From: Bacteroidota bacterium
GTDB taxonomy: Bacteria; Bacteroidota; Ignavibacteria; Ignavibacteriales; Ignavibacteriaceae
Assembly: GCA_022573715.1 (NCBI GenBank)
Contig: JACZTL010000001.1
Location: 222,471 to 286,470, forward strand
Direction of reading: 5' to 3'
DNA length: 64,000 bases
How positions within the stretch are numbered: the stretch's first letter is position 1; every line of letters starts with the position of its first letter. Positions 15,025 to 24,200 of this stretch are shown here, piece after piece. The notes beneath the pieces are model-generated. The model did no database searches. It was not told the origin of the DNA and was given only the letters and a program-made list of their open reading frames with translations. Made by a program: the position numbers and the translations under genes.

Positions 15025-17280
15025 ATGAAAACTATGAAACAACTATTAATCTTATTTGTAATTTTCCTTTATATCCAACCTATTGTTGCGCAGGAAGCTG
15101 ACAAATCAATTTTAACAATTGATCGTCTTTTCAAAAAACCTGAATTCCGTGGTGAACGATTCGGGCCTGCACGCTTTTTAGATAATGGAAAAAGTTATAC
15201 AACTTTAGAAAAATCTGAAGCCGTAAAGCGTGCGAAAGATATTATAAAATATGATACTGAATCGGGTGAAAGAACAATATTAGTTCCCGCTGAACTTTTA
15301 ATTCCCAAAGGTGATACAACCGCTCTTTCAATATCTAACTACGAGTGGTCTACAGATAAAAATATGTTATTAATATTTACAAACACTAAACGAGTTTGGA
15401 GATATAAAACAAGAGGTGATTACTGGGTCTTAAATCTTAAAACTGAAAATTTAATGAAACTTGGTGGTGATGCTCCTGAGTCTTCCCTTATGTTTACAAA
15501 ATTTTCTCCTGACAATAAAAAAGTTGCGTATGTAAGCAAGCATAATGTCTTTGTGCAAAACCTTTCAGATGGAAAAATTACCCAATTAACTTTTGACGGT
15601 TCAAATACAACAATCAATGGTACCTTTGACTGGGTTTATGAAGAAGAACTTAGTAACAGAGATGGTTTTCGATGGAGTCCGGATAGCAAATATATTTCTT
15701 ATTGGCAGTTAGATGCATCTGGAATTGGTGAGTTTTTAATGATCAACACCACTGATTCTATATACTCACACACTATTCCGGTTCAGTACCCAAAAGTCGG
15801 GACTAAAAATTCAGATTGCAGAGTTGGAGTTATTAGTGCCGAAGGTGGAAAAACTGTTTGGATGAAAGTACCCGGTGACATGCGAAACGACTTTTATATA
15901 GCAAGAATGGATTGGGCTAAAACTTCCGATGAAATATATATACAAAGATTAAACAGACCTCAAAATAAACTGGTGATAATGTTTTGTAATATAGAAACCG
16001 GGAACGTACAAACAATACTAACAGAAACGGATGATGCTTGGATAGACATAAACGACGATATGCATTGGTTCAACAAAGGCAAAAATTTTACCTGGGTAAG
16101 TGAACGTGACGGCTGGAGACATATGTATGTTGTTTCCAGGGACGGAAAAGATGTAAAATTAATTACCCCAGGTAATTTTGATGTCATTAAAGTTTCATCA
16201 ATTGATTTTGAAAATGGATGGATATATTACATCGCTTCTCCTAATAACCCAACTCAAAGATATTTGTTCAGGGTATCATTGGACGGAAAAGGAAATATTG
16301 AACAAATAACCCCCAAGTCATTTAGTGGAATAAATTCATATCAGATTTCAGACGGTTCTAATTATGCAATTCATACTTATTCAAATATAAATACCCCATC
16401 AATTAAAGATTTAGTAGAATTGCCTAATCACAAAGTTATAAGAAACTTAGTTGCAAATAAAAAACTTTCTGAAAAAATAACCGCCCTTAAAAAAATACCG
16501 ACAGAATTTTTAAAAGTTGAAATAGGTGGAGAAATTGTATTGGACGGATGGATGATTAAGCCTCCTGATTTTGATCCTTCAAAAAAATATCCGGTACTTT
16601 ATTATCTTTACGGACATCCAGCCGGACAAACAGTACTTGATCGCTGGTCAGGCCGTTCGCTATGGTATTGGATGCTTGCACAACATGGATACATTGTTAT
16701 AAGTGTAGATAACAGGGGAACGCCCGCACCAAGAGGGCGTGCATTTAGAAAATATATTTATAAAGATGTAGGTACTTTAGCCTCTATAGATCAAGCAGAG
16801 GCGATGAAAGCAATAATTAACAAATACAGTTTTATTGATCCTACACGAATTGCTGTATGGGGATGGAGCGGCGGTGCGGTTTCCACTCTAAATCTGATGT
16901 TTAGGTATCCGGATATATTCAGCGTTGGTATCGCTGTTGCACCCGTAACGGATGAAAGATTGTACGATACAATTTATATGGAAAGATATATGGGGTTATT
17001 AAAAGATAATGAAGAAGGATATATACAATCAGCCGCACTTACTTTTGCAAAAGATTTAAAGGGAAAATTATTGGTTGTACACGGTACAGGTGATGATAAC
17101 GTTCATTATCAAAATACTGAAAAATTAATAAATGAATTGATAAAGTATAATAAACCTTTTACAATGATGTCTTACCCAAACAGGTCACACGGTATTTACG
17201 AAGGCAAAGGTACAAGACTTCATTTGTGGTCACTTCTAACATCTTTTTTGGAAACAAATCTTCCGGCAGGTGGTAGATAA
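15025..17280 (+). CDS. Dipeptidyl-peptidase IV-like serine peptidase (S9B)
   Basis: This is an exported peptidase of 751 residues predicted to remove N-terminal dipeptides, often X-Pro, in the periplasm or on the surface. The signal peptide ends near residue 23. The beta-propeller domain holds DWVYEEEL at 202-209, where the Glu pair binds the substrate amino terminus. The hydrolase domain shows GWSGG with the nucleophile Ser615, the Asp region HGTGDDNVH at 686-694, and NRSHGI with His722. The nucleophile motif is GWSGGAV rather than the commoner GWSYGGY. AGGAG precedes the ATG. It is monocistronic, directly behind the tRNA island. The pairing of fold and triad makes the family firm; exact specificity is not proven. 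Confidence 0.93.
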   Translation: MKTMKQLLILFVIFLYIQPIVAQEADKSILTIDRLFKKPEFRGERFGPARFLDNGKSYTTLEKSEAVKRAKDIIKYDTESGERTILVPAELLIPKGDTTALSISNYEWSTDKNMLLIFTNTKRVWRYKTRGDYWVLNLKTENLMKLGGDAPESSLMFTKFSPDNKKVAYVSKHNVFVQNLSDGKITQLTFDGSNTTINGTFDWVYEEELSNRDGFRWSPDSKYISYWQLDASGIGEFLMINTTDSIYSHTIPVQYPKVGTKNSDCRVGVISAEGGKTVWMKVPGDMRNDFYIARMDWAKTSDEIYIQRLNRPQNKLVIMFCNIETGNVQTILTETDDAWIDINDDMHWFNKGKNFTWVSERDGWRHMYVVSRDGKDVKLITPGNFDVIKVSSIDFENGWIYYIASPNNPTQRYLFRVSLDGKGNIEQITPKSFSGINSYQISDGSNYAIHTYSNINTPSIKDLVELPNHKVIRNLVANKKLSEKITALKKIPTEFLKVEIGGEIVLDGWMIKPPDFDPSKKYPVLYYLYGHPAGQTVLDRWSGRSLWYWMLAQHGYIVISVDNRGTPAPRGRAFRKYIYKDVGTLASIDQAEAMKAIINKYSFIDPTRIAVWGWSGGAVSTLNLMFRYPDIFSVGIAVAPVTDERLYDTIYMERYMGLLKDNEEGYIQSAALTFAKDLKGKLLVVHGTGDDNVHYQNTEKLINELIKYNKPFTMMSYPNRSHGIYEGKGTRLHLWSLLTSFLETNLPAGGR

Positions 17281-17396
17281 TATTTAATTGATATAATCCC
17301 CTTCTCTTATTTTAGAGGAGGGGGTTAGAAAAAATTAGGGATAACAACTTGACAGACAAGAAAAGAAAACTTTTGTTTTGAATGTAAATCAAAGAG

Positions 17397-18719
17397 TTAT
17401 TTTTCTTTCCCAAAGGTTAATTTAATTACAACGGGGGTTAATAATAAAATACCGATTAAATTTATAATAACAGTAACCCCGTTTAACAGGTCACCCAAAC
17501 TCCAGATATTTTCGGCTTCACTTGTTGCGCCCAAAAGTATTGCCGAGCAGAATAACCATCTGTAATAAACTCTAATTTTATCACCGAACAAATAACTTGC
17601 ACACTGTTCGCCATAAAAGCTCCATGCAATTAAGGTAGAATATCCGAAAAGCAAGGAAGCGCCGAGGACAATCCAATTTCCTATCGAAAGTGCAGAAGAA
17701 AAACTTTGAGATGCCAATGCGGTGCTGTTTAGACCTTCATTCCAAAAACCTGATGTTAGAATAACAAGGGCTGTTATAGTGCAAATTATAATAGTGTCTA
17801 TAAATACACCTGTCATTGAGATAAGTGATTGCTTTACGGCACTCCCAGATTTTGCAGTTGCATGCATTATTGCAACTGATCCGGTTCCTGCTTCGTTGCT
17901 GTATGCACCTCTTGCGGTTCCGTATCGAAGAGCCATTAAAACAGTAGCTCCGGCAAACCCTCCCTCTATTGAACTATAATCATTAAAGGCGTAATAAAAT
18001 ATTTGTTCCATCGCAATTAATATTTGATCGGAATTAATTGTTAAAACTATCAATCCACCAAGGAGGTATGAAATAGTCATAAACGGAGAAAGAAATTCAG
18101 TTGTTCTTGCAATTTTTTTTAATCCTCCTATAATAACAAGCCAGGTTAAAAATGCTATTACCAAACAGGACAATATTTGTGGTGTACCGAATTGATTCTT
18201 TAATATAATTGACATAGAATTGGATTGAATTGATGTGGTTGCAATCAAAGTTTTAATAGAAAATGAAATTGCAAATGCAGTAGATAACCATTTGATATTT
18301 AATCCTTTTCTAATGTATACCATCGGTCCACCCAAAAAAGTACCGTCTTTACCTTTTTCACGAAAATGGAAACCCAATAAGGATTCCGAATACATTGTTG
18401 CCATCAGAATTAATGCAGATACCCACATCCAGAAAATAGAACCAGGACCTCCGACAACAATGGCTGTTGCGACTCCAGCTATGTTTCCATTACCTATCAT
18501 TCCGGAAAGTGCAGACATCAAAGCCTGATAGGGAGTGATATTACCCTCACCTGAAATAGTTTTTGATTTTTTTAATTCACGGAAAGCTTGTGTAAATTTT
18601 CCGAATTGAATCCCCTTCAGTCTTAGTGAAAAATAAACGCCACTACCAAGAATAAATATCAGCATTTGCGGTCCCCAAATAAAATCCGCTATACTTTTAA
18701 CGATGCTGAAAAAATCCAT
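17397..18719 (-). CDS. Alanine/glycine:cation symporter (AGCS family)
   Basis: This is a 440-residue inner-membrane transporter that imports alanine or glycine with sodium or protons. Family marks are the N-terminal GMIGNGNIAGVATAIVVGGP segment and, in the middle, AGTGSVAIMHATAKS. About 10-11 hydrophobic helices fit the family, and length is usual. The intergenic DNA on the minus-strand upstream side (18720-18908) is AT-rich with no clear riboswitch. It is convergent with the peptidase gene, so peptide breakdown and amino-acid uptake are next to each other, which may be chance. Confidence 0.93.
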   Translation of the reverse strand: MDFFSIVKSIADFIWGPQMLIFILGSGVYFSLRLKGIQFGKFTQAFRELKKSKTISGEGNITPYQALMSALSGMIGNGNIAGVATAIVVGGPGSIFWMWVSALILMATMYSESLLGFHFREKGKDGTFLGGPMVYIRKGLNIKWLSTAFAISFSIKTLIATTSIQSNSMSIILKNQFGTPQILSCLVIAFLTWLVIIGGLKKIARTTEFLSPFMTISYLLGGLIVLTINSDQILIAMEQIFYYAFNDYSSIEGGFAGATVLMALRYGTARGAYSNEAGTGSVAIMHATAKSGSAVKQSLISMTGVFIDTIIICTITALVILTSGFWNEGLNSTALASQSFSSALSIGNWIVLGASLLFGYSTLIAWSFYGEQCASYLFGDKIRVYYRWLFCSAILLGATSEAENIWSLGDLLNGVTVIINLIGILLLTPVVIKLTFGKEK

Positions 18720-18908
18720 TTTAGATAAATATATTTAGGTTATATGAATGCTGCACGTAAGATAAAATATTTTATTCTTAATAGGTAAAAAAGTTTTAGG
18801 TTTTAAAATTTTCTTTTGAATTCTGTAAGAATTTTTCTAAAAGAATCTTATAAGTATTTATGTAATGAAAAGAAGTGTTTGTAAAATGCTAAATTGAATT
18901 TATTTTTA

Positions 18909-19259
18909 TTAAGGTTTATAACCCCATTTTTCATTATTTGCATTTAATTCATCAGGAGTAGGAAGTTTTTGATCCTCATCTCTATTAGGAACAAATCTTT
19001 CAACACCCATAATACGTGCATTTAGTTCGGTATCATCATTAAAAATATCAGGTACATCATCTTCTTCAAAAATTGCTTCCCAAGGACATTCTGGAACACA
19101 AGCATTACAATCTATACATTCATCTGGATCGATCAATAACATATTTTTAGGAATGGATTCATCATCACCACTATATTCGTAAATACAATCAACAGGACAA
19201 ACTTGTGTACAGGCAACATCTTTGCAATCAACACATAACTTGGTTATTACATAAGTCAT
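18909..19259 (-). CDS. Ferredoxin with two Fe-S cluster motifs (FdxA-like)
   Basis: This 116-residue soluble electron carrier has two cluster motifs. The first is [17 protein letters not shown] at residues 8-24. The second, [17 protein letters not shown], is a standard 4Fe-4S pattern. The start MTYVITKLC and the layout match the seven-iron FdxA type. The C-terminal tail (residues 60-116) with [12 protein letters not shown] is longer than the minimal ferredoxin and lacks further cysteines. The gene stands alone with AT-rich flanks (18720-18908 and 19260-19478, no features seen). The redox partner is unknown. Confidence 0.92.
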   Translation of the reverse strand: MTYVITKLCVDCKDVACTQVCPVDCIYEYSGDDESIPKNMLLIDPDECIDCNACVPECPWEAIFEEDDVPDIFNDDTELNARIMGVERFVPNRDEDQKLPTPDELNANNEKWGYKP

Positions 19260-19478
19260 TAATTTTACTTCCCTATTTTTTATAAAAATAAAATAACAAA
19301 AAAATAGTTTGTTTTTGTTTATAATTAAAAGTATTGAATCTATACTAAAAGGTCAAGATAAAAAAATAATAATTAGTCTCTCTTAAAAATTAATTGATAA
19401 CTATGACACAGAAAAAGATAATATCTTTAAAAAAAAAATATTTTTAAGATAGTCTCAACAGAAGAGTAAAAGTTGTAT

Positions 19479-20561
19479 CTAATTTGTATTTATAATTGCA
19501 TTTTGATAAAATGTTGCCCAGGCGAACCAATATGCAATAAAGGATTTTGTTGATTTTAATCTTGTTCCTTTGCGGGGTCCTTCAATTGCAAATCCGAATA
19601 CATCCCATTTATTACCTTCGTTGTCTTTCATTATTAATGGAAGCATATTTTGCAGCGCGGTAAATTGCAGTTTAGTTCCGTCATCTAAAGTGCTTTGATA
19701 AGCAACAGCAAAATTTTTAGGTGTTGTTCCCACAACAACAATGGGTGTTCCTCCAACTATATCGCTTATTACTTTTATATCGGCACCAAAAGTATTTATG
19801 CGGTAAACTTTTGATCCACCGTCAAATAAAACTCCGAGTATCCTGTCTTTTTGTGGCAGTCTATTATCAGAATTGTTTATAGGGAATAAAAGATAGTTGT
19901 TGTTTGTTCTGTAATCTCTGTAAGGGAATGTGCCGTAAGGCCTATTAAAGCCGGTATTTCTTGTTAACATTTTAGAATCGGGATACATTAATTTCCAAGT
20001 AGAATATTTTGTTTCAAATACTGGGGTGGTAGAAATTTCCTGCCCTTTTAACTGACCGTTAACACATTTTAAAAGAAACTGCGACCAATTACTTGATGTT
20101 TTTCTGTCGTAAAGGATTAAGTTTGTATTATACAATAACCCAGATCCACCGAAAGTTGTTAAAGAACCATCTTGTAATGTTCTGTTCCATACTACTGCTG
20201 AACCTGTAAGGGGACAATAAGTTATAGAAACTTTTAGACCTCCAATATCGTCATTAACAATTTCGTGCCAGTCCATTATTGGATGAGGAAAAGCTTTAAT
20301 CTCATTTCCCACTTTTACGGCTACTACAAGATCATTGTCTAATAAATAGCTTTCTGAAATTGATGTCGCATATTTAGGTTCCTCAATAGGGGGAATTCCG
20401 TCCTTACCAGGTCCTCCGTCAAAAACCTCATCTTGAGGAATCAACCAATCAGAGCTCGGCGCTACATTATCTCCTCCTACAGGACCTTCAGTAGAAACAT
20501 CACTGCAACCAATAAGTATGATAGAAGATAACAGCAAGTAAAATATTTTTTTATAAAGCAT
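19479..20561 (-). CDS. DUF3179-domain lipoprotein
   Basis: This is a lipoprotein of 360 residues with lipobox IILIGC. Most of the mature chain is the DUF3179 domain, recognised by AFPHPIMDWHEIVND, SITYCPLTGSAVVWNR, GGSGLLYNTNLILYDRKT and NWSQFLLKCVNGQLKG. The Cys of TYCPLTG and the Trp and His nearby are conserved in the family; no function is established. The ATG at 20561, with AAGGTG six bases upstream, is preferred over the frame start at 20585. It begins 20 bases after an outer-membrane-barrel gene, so the two are likely cotranscribed. Confidence 0.88.
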   Translation of the reverse strand: MLYKKIFYLLLSSIILIGCSDVSTEGPVGGDNVAPSSDWLIPQDEVFDGGPGKDGIPPIEEPKYATSISESYLLDNDLVVAVKVGNEIKAFPHPIMDWHEIVNDDIGGLKVSITYCPLTGSAVVWNRTLQDGSLTTFGGSGLLYNTNLILYDRKTSSNWSQFLLKCVNGQLKGQEISTTPVFETKYSTWKLMYPDSKMLTRNTGFNRPYGTFPYRDYRTNNNYLLFPINNSDNRLPQKDRILGVLFDGGSKVYRINTFGADIKVISDIVGGTPIVVVGTTPKNFAVAYQSTLDDGTKLQFTALQNMLPLIMKDNEGNKWDVFGFAIEGPRKGTRLKSTKSFIAYWFAWATFYQNAIINTN

Positions 20562-20581
20562 AATACACCTTTTAATTAAAA

Positions 20582-21520
20582 TCAAAGATTATTTAATGTA
20601 TAAAAAATTGTAAAGTTTGTAGTATATGTTGTTGTAAGCTGGGTACCTGTTAAATCTCTGTATAAAGGAACTGAACCTGAAACTCTTACTGTAATTTGAT
20701 TATTTAAATTTGCATTAATTCCCGGTACTATATAAAGCCAGTTACCGCCGGTGTTTGCAATTTCATTTTGAGCAAATTCATCAGGTTGTGAATTTCTATA
20801 CCTGAACATAAGTGAAAAATCCCAAATAGAATTAGTGCGATAACCTGCTCCTAATGTAGCAATAATTTCATTACCGAATGAATAACCTTCAAATTTATCA
20901 CCGAATCTATTATTTATTCCATTAATCCTAAATGAAGCGTTACCGAAGATATTTAACGGGAGAGAAGGGAAAAATGATTTAGAGCCGTATGCAGAAATTA
21001 TATAATCCCAAGAGCCACTGCCCAGTTGTAAGTCAGCAGGTAAAAGAATACCCTGATTTTTTAAAGTTGATTCCCCGAAAGGTATTTTAACACCGGCACC
21101 TATGGAGAATTCATTTTTATTCAGTATTGACAGAGGCATAAAGTTATACTTGACTAAAACTACTGCATCACCTATGCCAAGAGTACTTATTTTATTTTGT
21201 GTAGCTAGCGAGGAAAAAATAATTCTTCTTTGATTTATAAATGTGAATAAAGATGAAACAGAGAGATTTCTTGTAATTCCGTAGTTAGTTTCAAATAAAA
21301 CAGAATGAACAATCCTTCTTCTTGTATTATCATTAATATTTGTGGTCTGTGTAAAAACATCGTTTAAATAATTAAATTCATATGTAAATCCGAAACGAAG
21401 CACACCTTTTTGTAAGGAAGATACTTCAATAGAACTTAAAAGCGGTGAACCTGCCGAGCAGCAAGCTTGTGAATAAACAAGAGTAGATCCAAGGAAAATA
21501 AAAATTATTATATATCGCAT
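20582..21520 (-). CDS. Outer-membrane beta-barrel protein with N-terminal Cys-Cys motif
   Basis: This is a predicted outer-membrane barrel of 312 residues. The signal peptide ends TLVYSQ and the mature chain starts ACCSAGSPLL, a Cys-Cys start I associate with a Bacteroidota family of barrel proteins of unknown role. The rest alternates hydrophobic and polar residues, with aromatic-ended strands such as GVLRFGFTYEFNYLND and WDFSLMFRYRN, and the chain ends with Leu after TIFYTLNN. The start at 21520 is supported by GGAA a few bases upstream; the frame extends to 21544 but that part is not signal-like. It is followed closely by the DUF3179 gene. A metal-linked role is only a guess from the cysteines. 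Confidence 0.75.
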   Translation of the reverse strand: MRYIIIFIFLGSTLVYSQACCSAGSPLLSSIEVSSLQKGVLRFGFTYEFNYLNDVFTQTTNINDNTRRRIVHSVLFETNYGITRNLSVSSLFTFINQRRIIFSSLATQNKISTLGIGDAVVLVKYNFMPLSILNKNEFSIGAGVKIPFGESTLKNQGILLPADLQLGSGSWDYIISAYGSKSFFPSLPLNIFGNASFRINGINNRFGDKFEGYSFGNEIIATLGAGYRTNSIWDFSLMFRYRNSQPDEFAQNEIANTGGNWLYIVPGINANLNNQITVRVSGSVPLYRDLTGTQLTTTYTTNFTIFYTLNNL

Positions 21521-21636
21521 AGAGTTTCCAAATATTACTTGCAAAAGTATATAAATGTATAACCCTATTTTTTGTAAGAGAGTTTACAGTACTGTCTTTT
21601 TGACCTAAACAAATAGTCGAATTGAAATTATTTAAA

Positions 21637-21663
21637 ATAAAAAAGCCCGTCAAAAGACGGGCA
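21637..21663 (-). terminator. Terminator after the HU gene
   Basis: GCCCGTC / GACGGGC with a four-base loop is followed on the minus strand by six T. It lies just past the stop codon at 21669. Confidence 0.9.
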
Positions 21664-21668
21664 AAATA

Positions 21669-22025
21669 TTATTTTCTTTTTCTAGCTTGTGCCTTTGGTT
21701 TGGCTTTTGCTCTTGCTTTGTTTTTAGGAGCAACTTTTTGAGCTGGGAATACGGCATCAACTGCAGTTTTAGATACTTTAAATTTTAATACATTCTTTGC
21801 AGGAATAACCATAGTAGCACCAGTGGCAGGGTTCCTACCCATTCTTTTCTTTCTTCTTGCAACCTTAAACTTTCCTAATCCGGGAAGTACAAAAGTTTTT
21901 TTTGCTTCTTTATATGTTAAAGAAGTAAGTTCATTTAAAAAATCACCAGCTAACTTTTTAGTGGTGTTTGTTCTTTTAGAAAGGTGAGCAATAATTTCGC
22001 CCTTGGTCATTGGTTTTGAAGCCAT
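21669..22025 (-). CDS. HU/IHF-family DNA-binding protein with basic tail
   Basis: This is a nucleoid-associated protein of 118 residues. The HU core (about residues 5-92) shows TKGEIIAHLSKRTN, VLPGLGKFKVARRKKRMGRN with the beta-arm, and PATGATMVIPAKNVLKFKVS. After the core is a Lys/Arg/Ala-rich tail (PKNKARAKAKPKAQARKRK) of about 25 residues that plain HU proteins of about 90 residues lack; it resembles histone-H1-like tails and probably strengthens DNA binding. The gene is single and has its own terminator. The tail is coded directly, with no frameshift. Confidence 0.92.
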   Translation of the reverse strand: MASKPMTKGEIIAHLSKRTNTTKKLAGDFLNELTSLTYKEAKKTFVLPGLGKFKVARRKKRMGRNPATGATMVIPAKNVLKFKVSKTAVDAVFPAQKVAPKNKARAKAKPKAQARKRK

Positions 22026-22271
22026 GTTATGAACCTCTATAATTAATGTTAATGTTTATTGCATAGTAAAAATATATAATAATACTATAAAAACAAACAG
22101 ATAATTAAAAATCTTTTTATGAATTGACAACTCGTTTTCCCCTATTATTATTGAGCTAAATACTTATTATAATATTTCACTAATGCACCTTCCCCCCTAT
22201 TGTGTTTTGCCCTTTTGTTATTATTATTTATTTTCATTTGTCAACGTTATAAGTGTTTGTTATATTTTTAT

Positions 22272-24176
22272 ATGAGCAAATATTTCCTTTTATTTATTCT
22301 GCTGATGTTTTGGTGTGCTTTTAGTGATGCATTTTCAAATACTATATCGTATCCTTTGGACTCTTTAAATACAACTACCATCAAAGATAATAAGACAATA
22401 GTAGATACAATTATCCCTCTGCATTCATCTTTTCTTTATTTAAAAAGTAACACGATATCTAAAAATCAAATAAAACAAATGGATTACCGCTACACCGGTG
22501 ACTTCTTAAAAAAATCTCCTTTTAACTATACAATTGATTTTGGTTTTATAGGACAACCAAATGTTTCAGTGCTCTACGGTGTTGGACAAAATGGGATTAA
22601 TTTTATGCAGGACGGTATATTAATTAATAACAGGTATTCAAACTTTTTTGATTTGAACAACATACAATCAGAAATAATTGATTCAATTGAAATTGTTCCA
22701 TATCCAAGGGGGTTCCTTTACAGTCCGTATAATAACCCTGTTAGCGTAAATTTTATAAGTAAGGATTTTGTAACAACCGTTGCTTATTCTAAAATTAAAT
22801 ATTATCAAGGTCCAGACGGAGAGGCACTTGCAGATGTATATTTTAATTCAATGATATCAGAAAGAATTAATTTTTCATTTGATATAACTAACAGAAAAAA
22901 AGATGACAAATATTTTAATTCTAATTACAGTTATTGGCAGGGAACTTTTAAACTAAAATATTTAAGTTCAAATAAATTTAATATTGTCGGCACATATAAT
23001 ATTGAAAAATCAATAATCGGTTTAAACGGGGGAGTTGATACAGACAGTATCAGCACTATTACATCAAATATAGACAGCCTGCTTTATGATGCTGTTTTTG
23101 CACCTGTTAGATTTGTGGATAGAAGTAAAGAATTCAGGACACATAATTTCAATGTAAAATTATTAACCAAATTTTCTAATTCACTTAAAAGCAATATTTC
23201 ACTTTATTATAGATTCAGTAATGAAAGAATTGCACAAACTAATAACACCCCTCTGCTTAACTCTACAAACAATGAAAAGCTATATGGTTTTATATTTAAT
23301 AATAAATTTGAAAATGAAGTTTTCAATTTAAATTTTTTAACGGGTTATGAATCAACCGACATTATTTCAGATTCCACGTTAAATCTTATTACGGTTAACA
23401 GATCATTTCATTCGGCTAATTATTTTGCATCTTTAATCTTATCTACACAATTACTTCGCGGAAAAATTACGCCTTCTATCTTTTATAAATATCAGTACTC
23501 TTCTTCAAACAATATCAATAATAATCGTCGCGGTTTTGGTGCGGATTTAACGATTAAAATCAACTATAAGACAAATATTTATTTAGGGTTTTCGTCATTT
23601 AAAAATGAATTCACAGATAATTTTACAAAAAATTATGAAGCAAGAATTGATTACACTGATAATAAATTCATAATAAGTGCTGGCGCTTTCTTTAGAAAAG
23701 ATTTTTATCAACCTATAAATATTTATACTACAGAGATTTTTTTTAAAGAGCAGCAATCTTTAAAGGGCTTTTCTGCCAAGCTTAATTTTAGGTTGGGTGA
23801 TTTTTCAATTGAAAATAAAGGTGAAATTTACAACAGTTCATCCAGTACCAGTGATTATTTATGGGTGGTTCCTAATAAATTATTTGCCTCTGGGTTGTAT
23901 TACAATAATTATGTTTTTAAAAAAAATATGCTTTTAAAGGCAGGAATTATTTTTACTCATAATGGAGTAAGAAAAGCAAGCTATGACAATTTATCCATTG
24001 CTACAGTTCCGTCGTTTAATAGGTTTGATCTACATCTTTCGGGTATTATTCAAGAGGTTGCAACGATTTATTTTACTTGGGAAAATTTAACCAATGAACA
24101 ATATTTTATAGTCCCATATTATCCAATGCCCGAAAGAAATATACGATTTGGTATTTCCTGGGAATTATTTAATTAA
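22272..24176 (+). CDS. TonB-dependent receptor-like outer-membrane protein
   Basis: This is an outer-membrane receptor of 634 residues. The signal peptide covers residues 1-20. A plug domain follows with GQPNVSVLYGVGQNGINFM, DGILINNRYSNFFDLN and IDSIEIVPYPRG, where a TonB-dependent receptor normally has its DG-rich plug strands. The barrel ends in WENLTNEQYFIVPYYPMPER and IRFGISWELFN with the terminal aromatic residue. No carboxypeptidase-like N-terminal domain (SusC type) is seen, and no TonB box is obvious. The ATG at 22272 is used because the frame upstream is not signal-like. A membrane glycosyltransferase gene follows after 24 bases. The ligand is unknown. Confidence 0.85.
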   Translation: MSKYFLLFILLMFWCAFSDAFSNTISYPLDSLNTTTIKDNKTIVDTIIPLHSSFLYLKSNTISKNQIKQMDYRYTGDFLKKSPFNYTIDFGFIGQPNVSVLYGVGQNGINFMQDGILINNRYSNFFDLNNIQSEIIDSIEIVPYPRGFLYSPYNNPVSVNFISKDFVTTVAYSKIKYYQGPDGEALADVYFNSMISERINFSFDITNRKKDDKYFNSNYSYWQGTFKLKYLSSNKFNIVGTYNIEKSIIGLNGGVDTDSISTITSNIDSLLYDAVFAPVRFVDRSKEFRTHNFNVKLLTKFSNSLKSNISLYYRFSNERIAQTNNTPLLNSTNNEKLYGFIFNNKFENEVFNLNFLTGYESTDIISDSTLNLITVNRSFHSANYFASLILSTQLLRGKITPSIFYKYQYSSSNNINNNRRGFGADLTIKINYKTNIYLGFSSFKNEFTDNFTKNYEARIDYTDNKFIISAGAFFRKDFYQPINIYTTEIFFKEQQSLKGFSAKLNFRLGDFSIENKGEIYNSSSSTSDYLWVVPNKLFASGLYYNNYVFKKNMLLKAGIIFTHNGVRKASYDNLSIATVPSFNRFDLHLSGIIQEVATIYFTWENLTNEQYFIVPYYPMPERNIRFGISWELFN

Positions 24177-24200
24177 TTATATCTTTAAGAAAACTAAACC

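Noticed and set aside
17290..17330. Possible terminator after the DPP-IV-like gene
   Set aside because: CCCCTTCTC and GAGGAGGGG pair imperfectly and no T-run follows on the plus strand, so it was not listed as a terminator.
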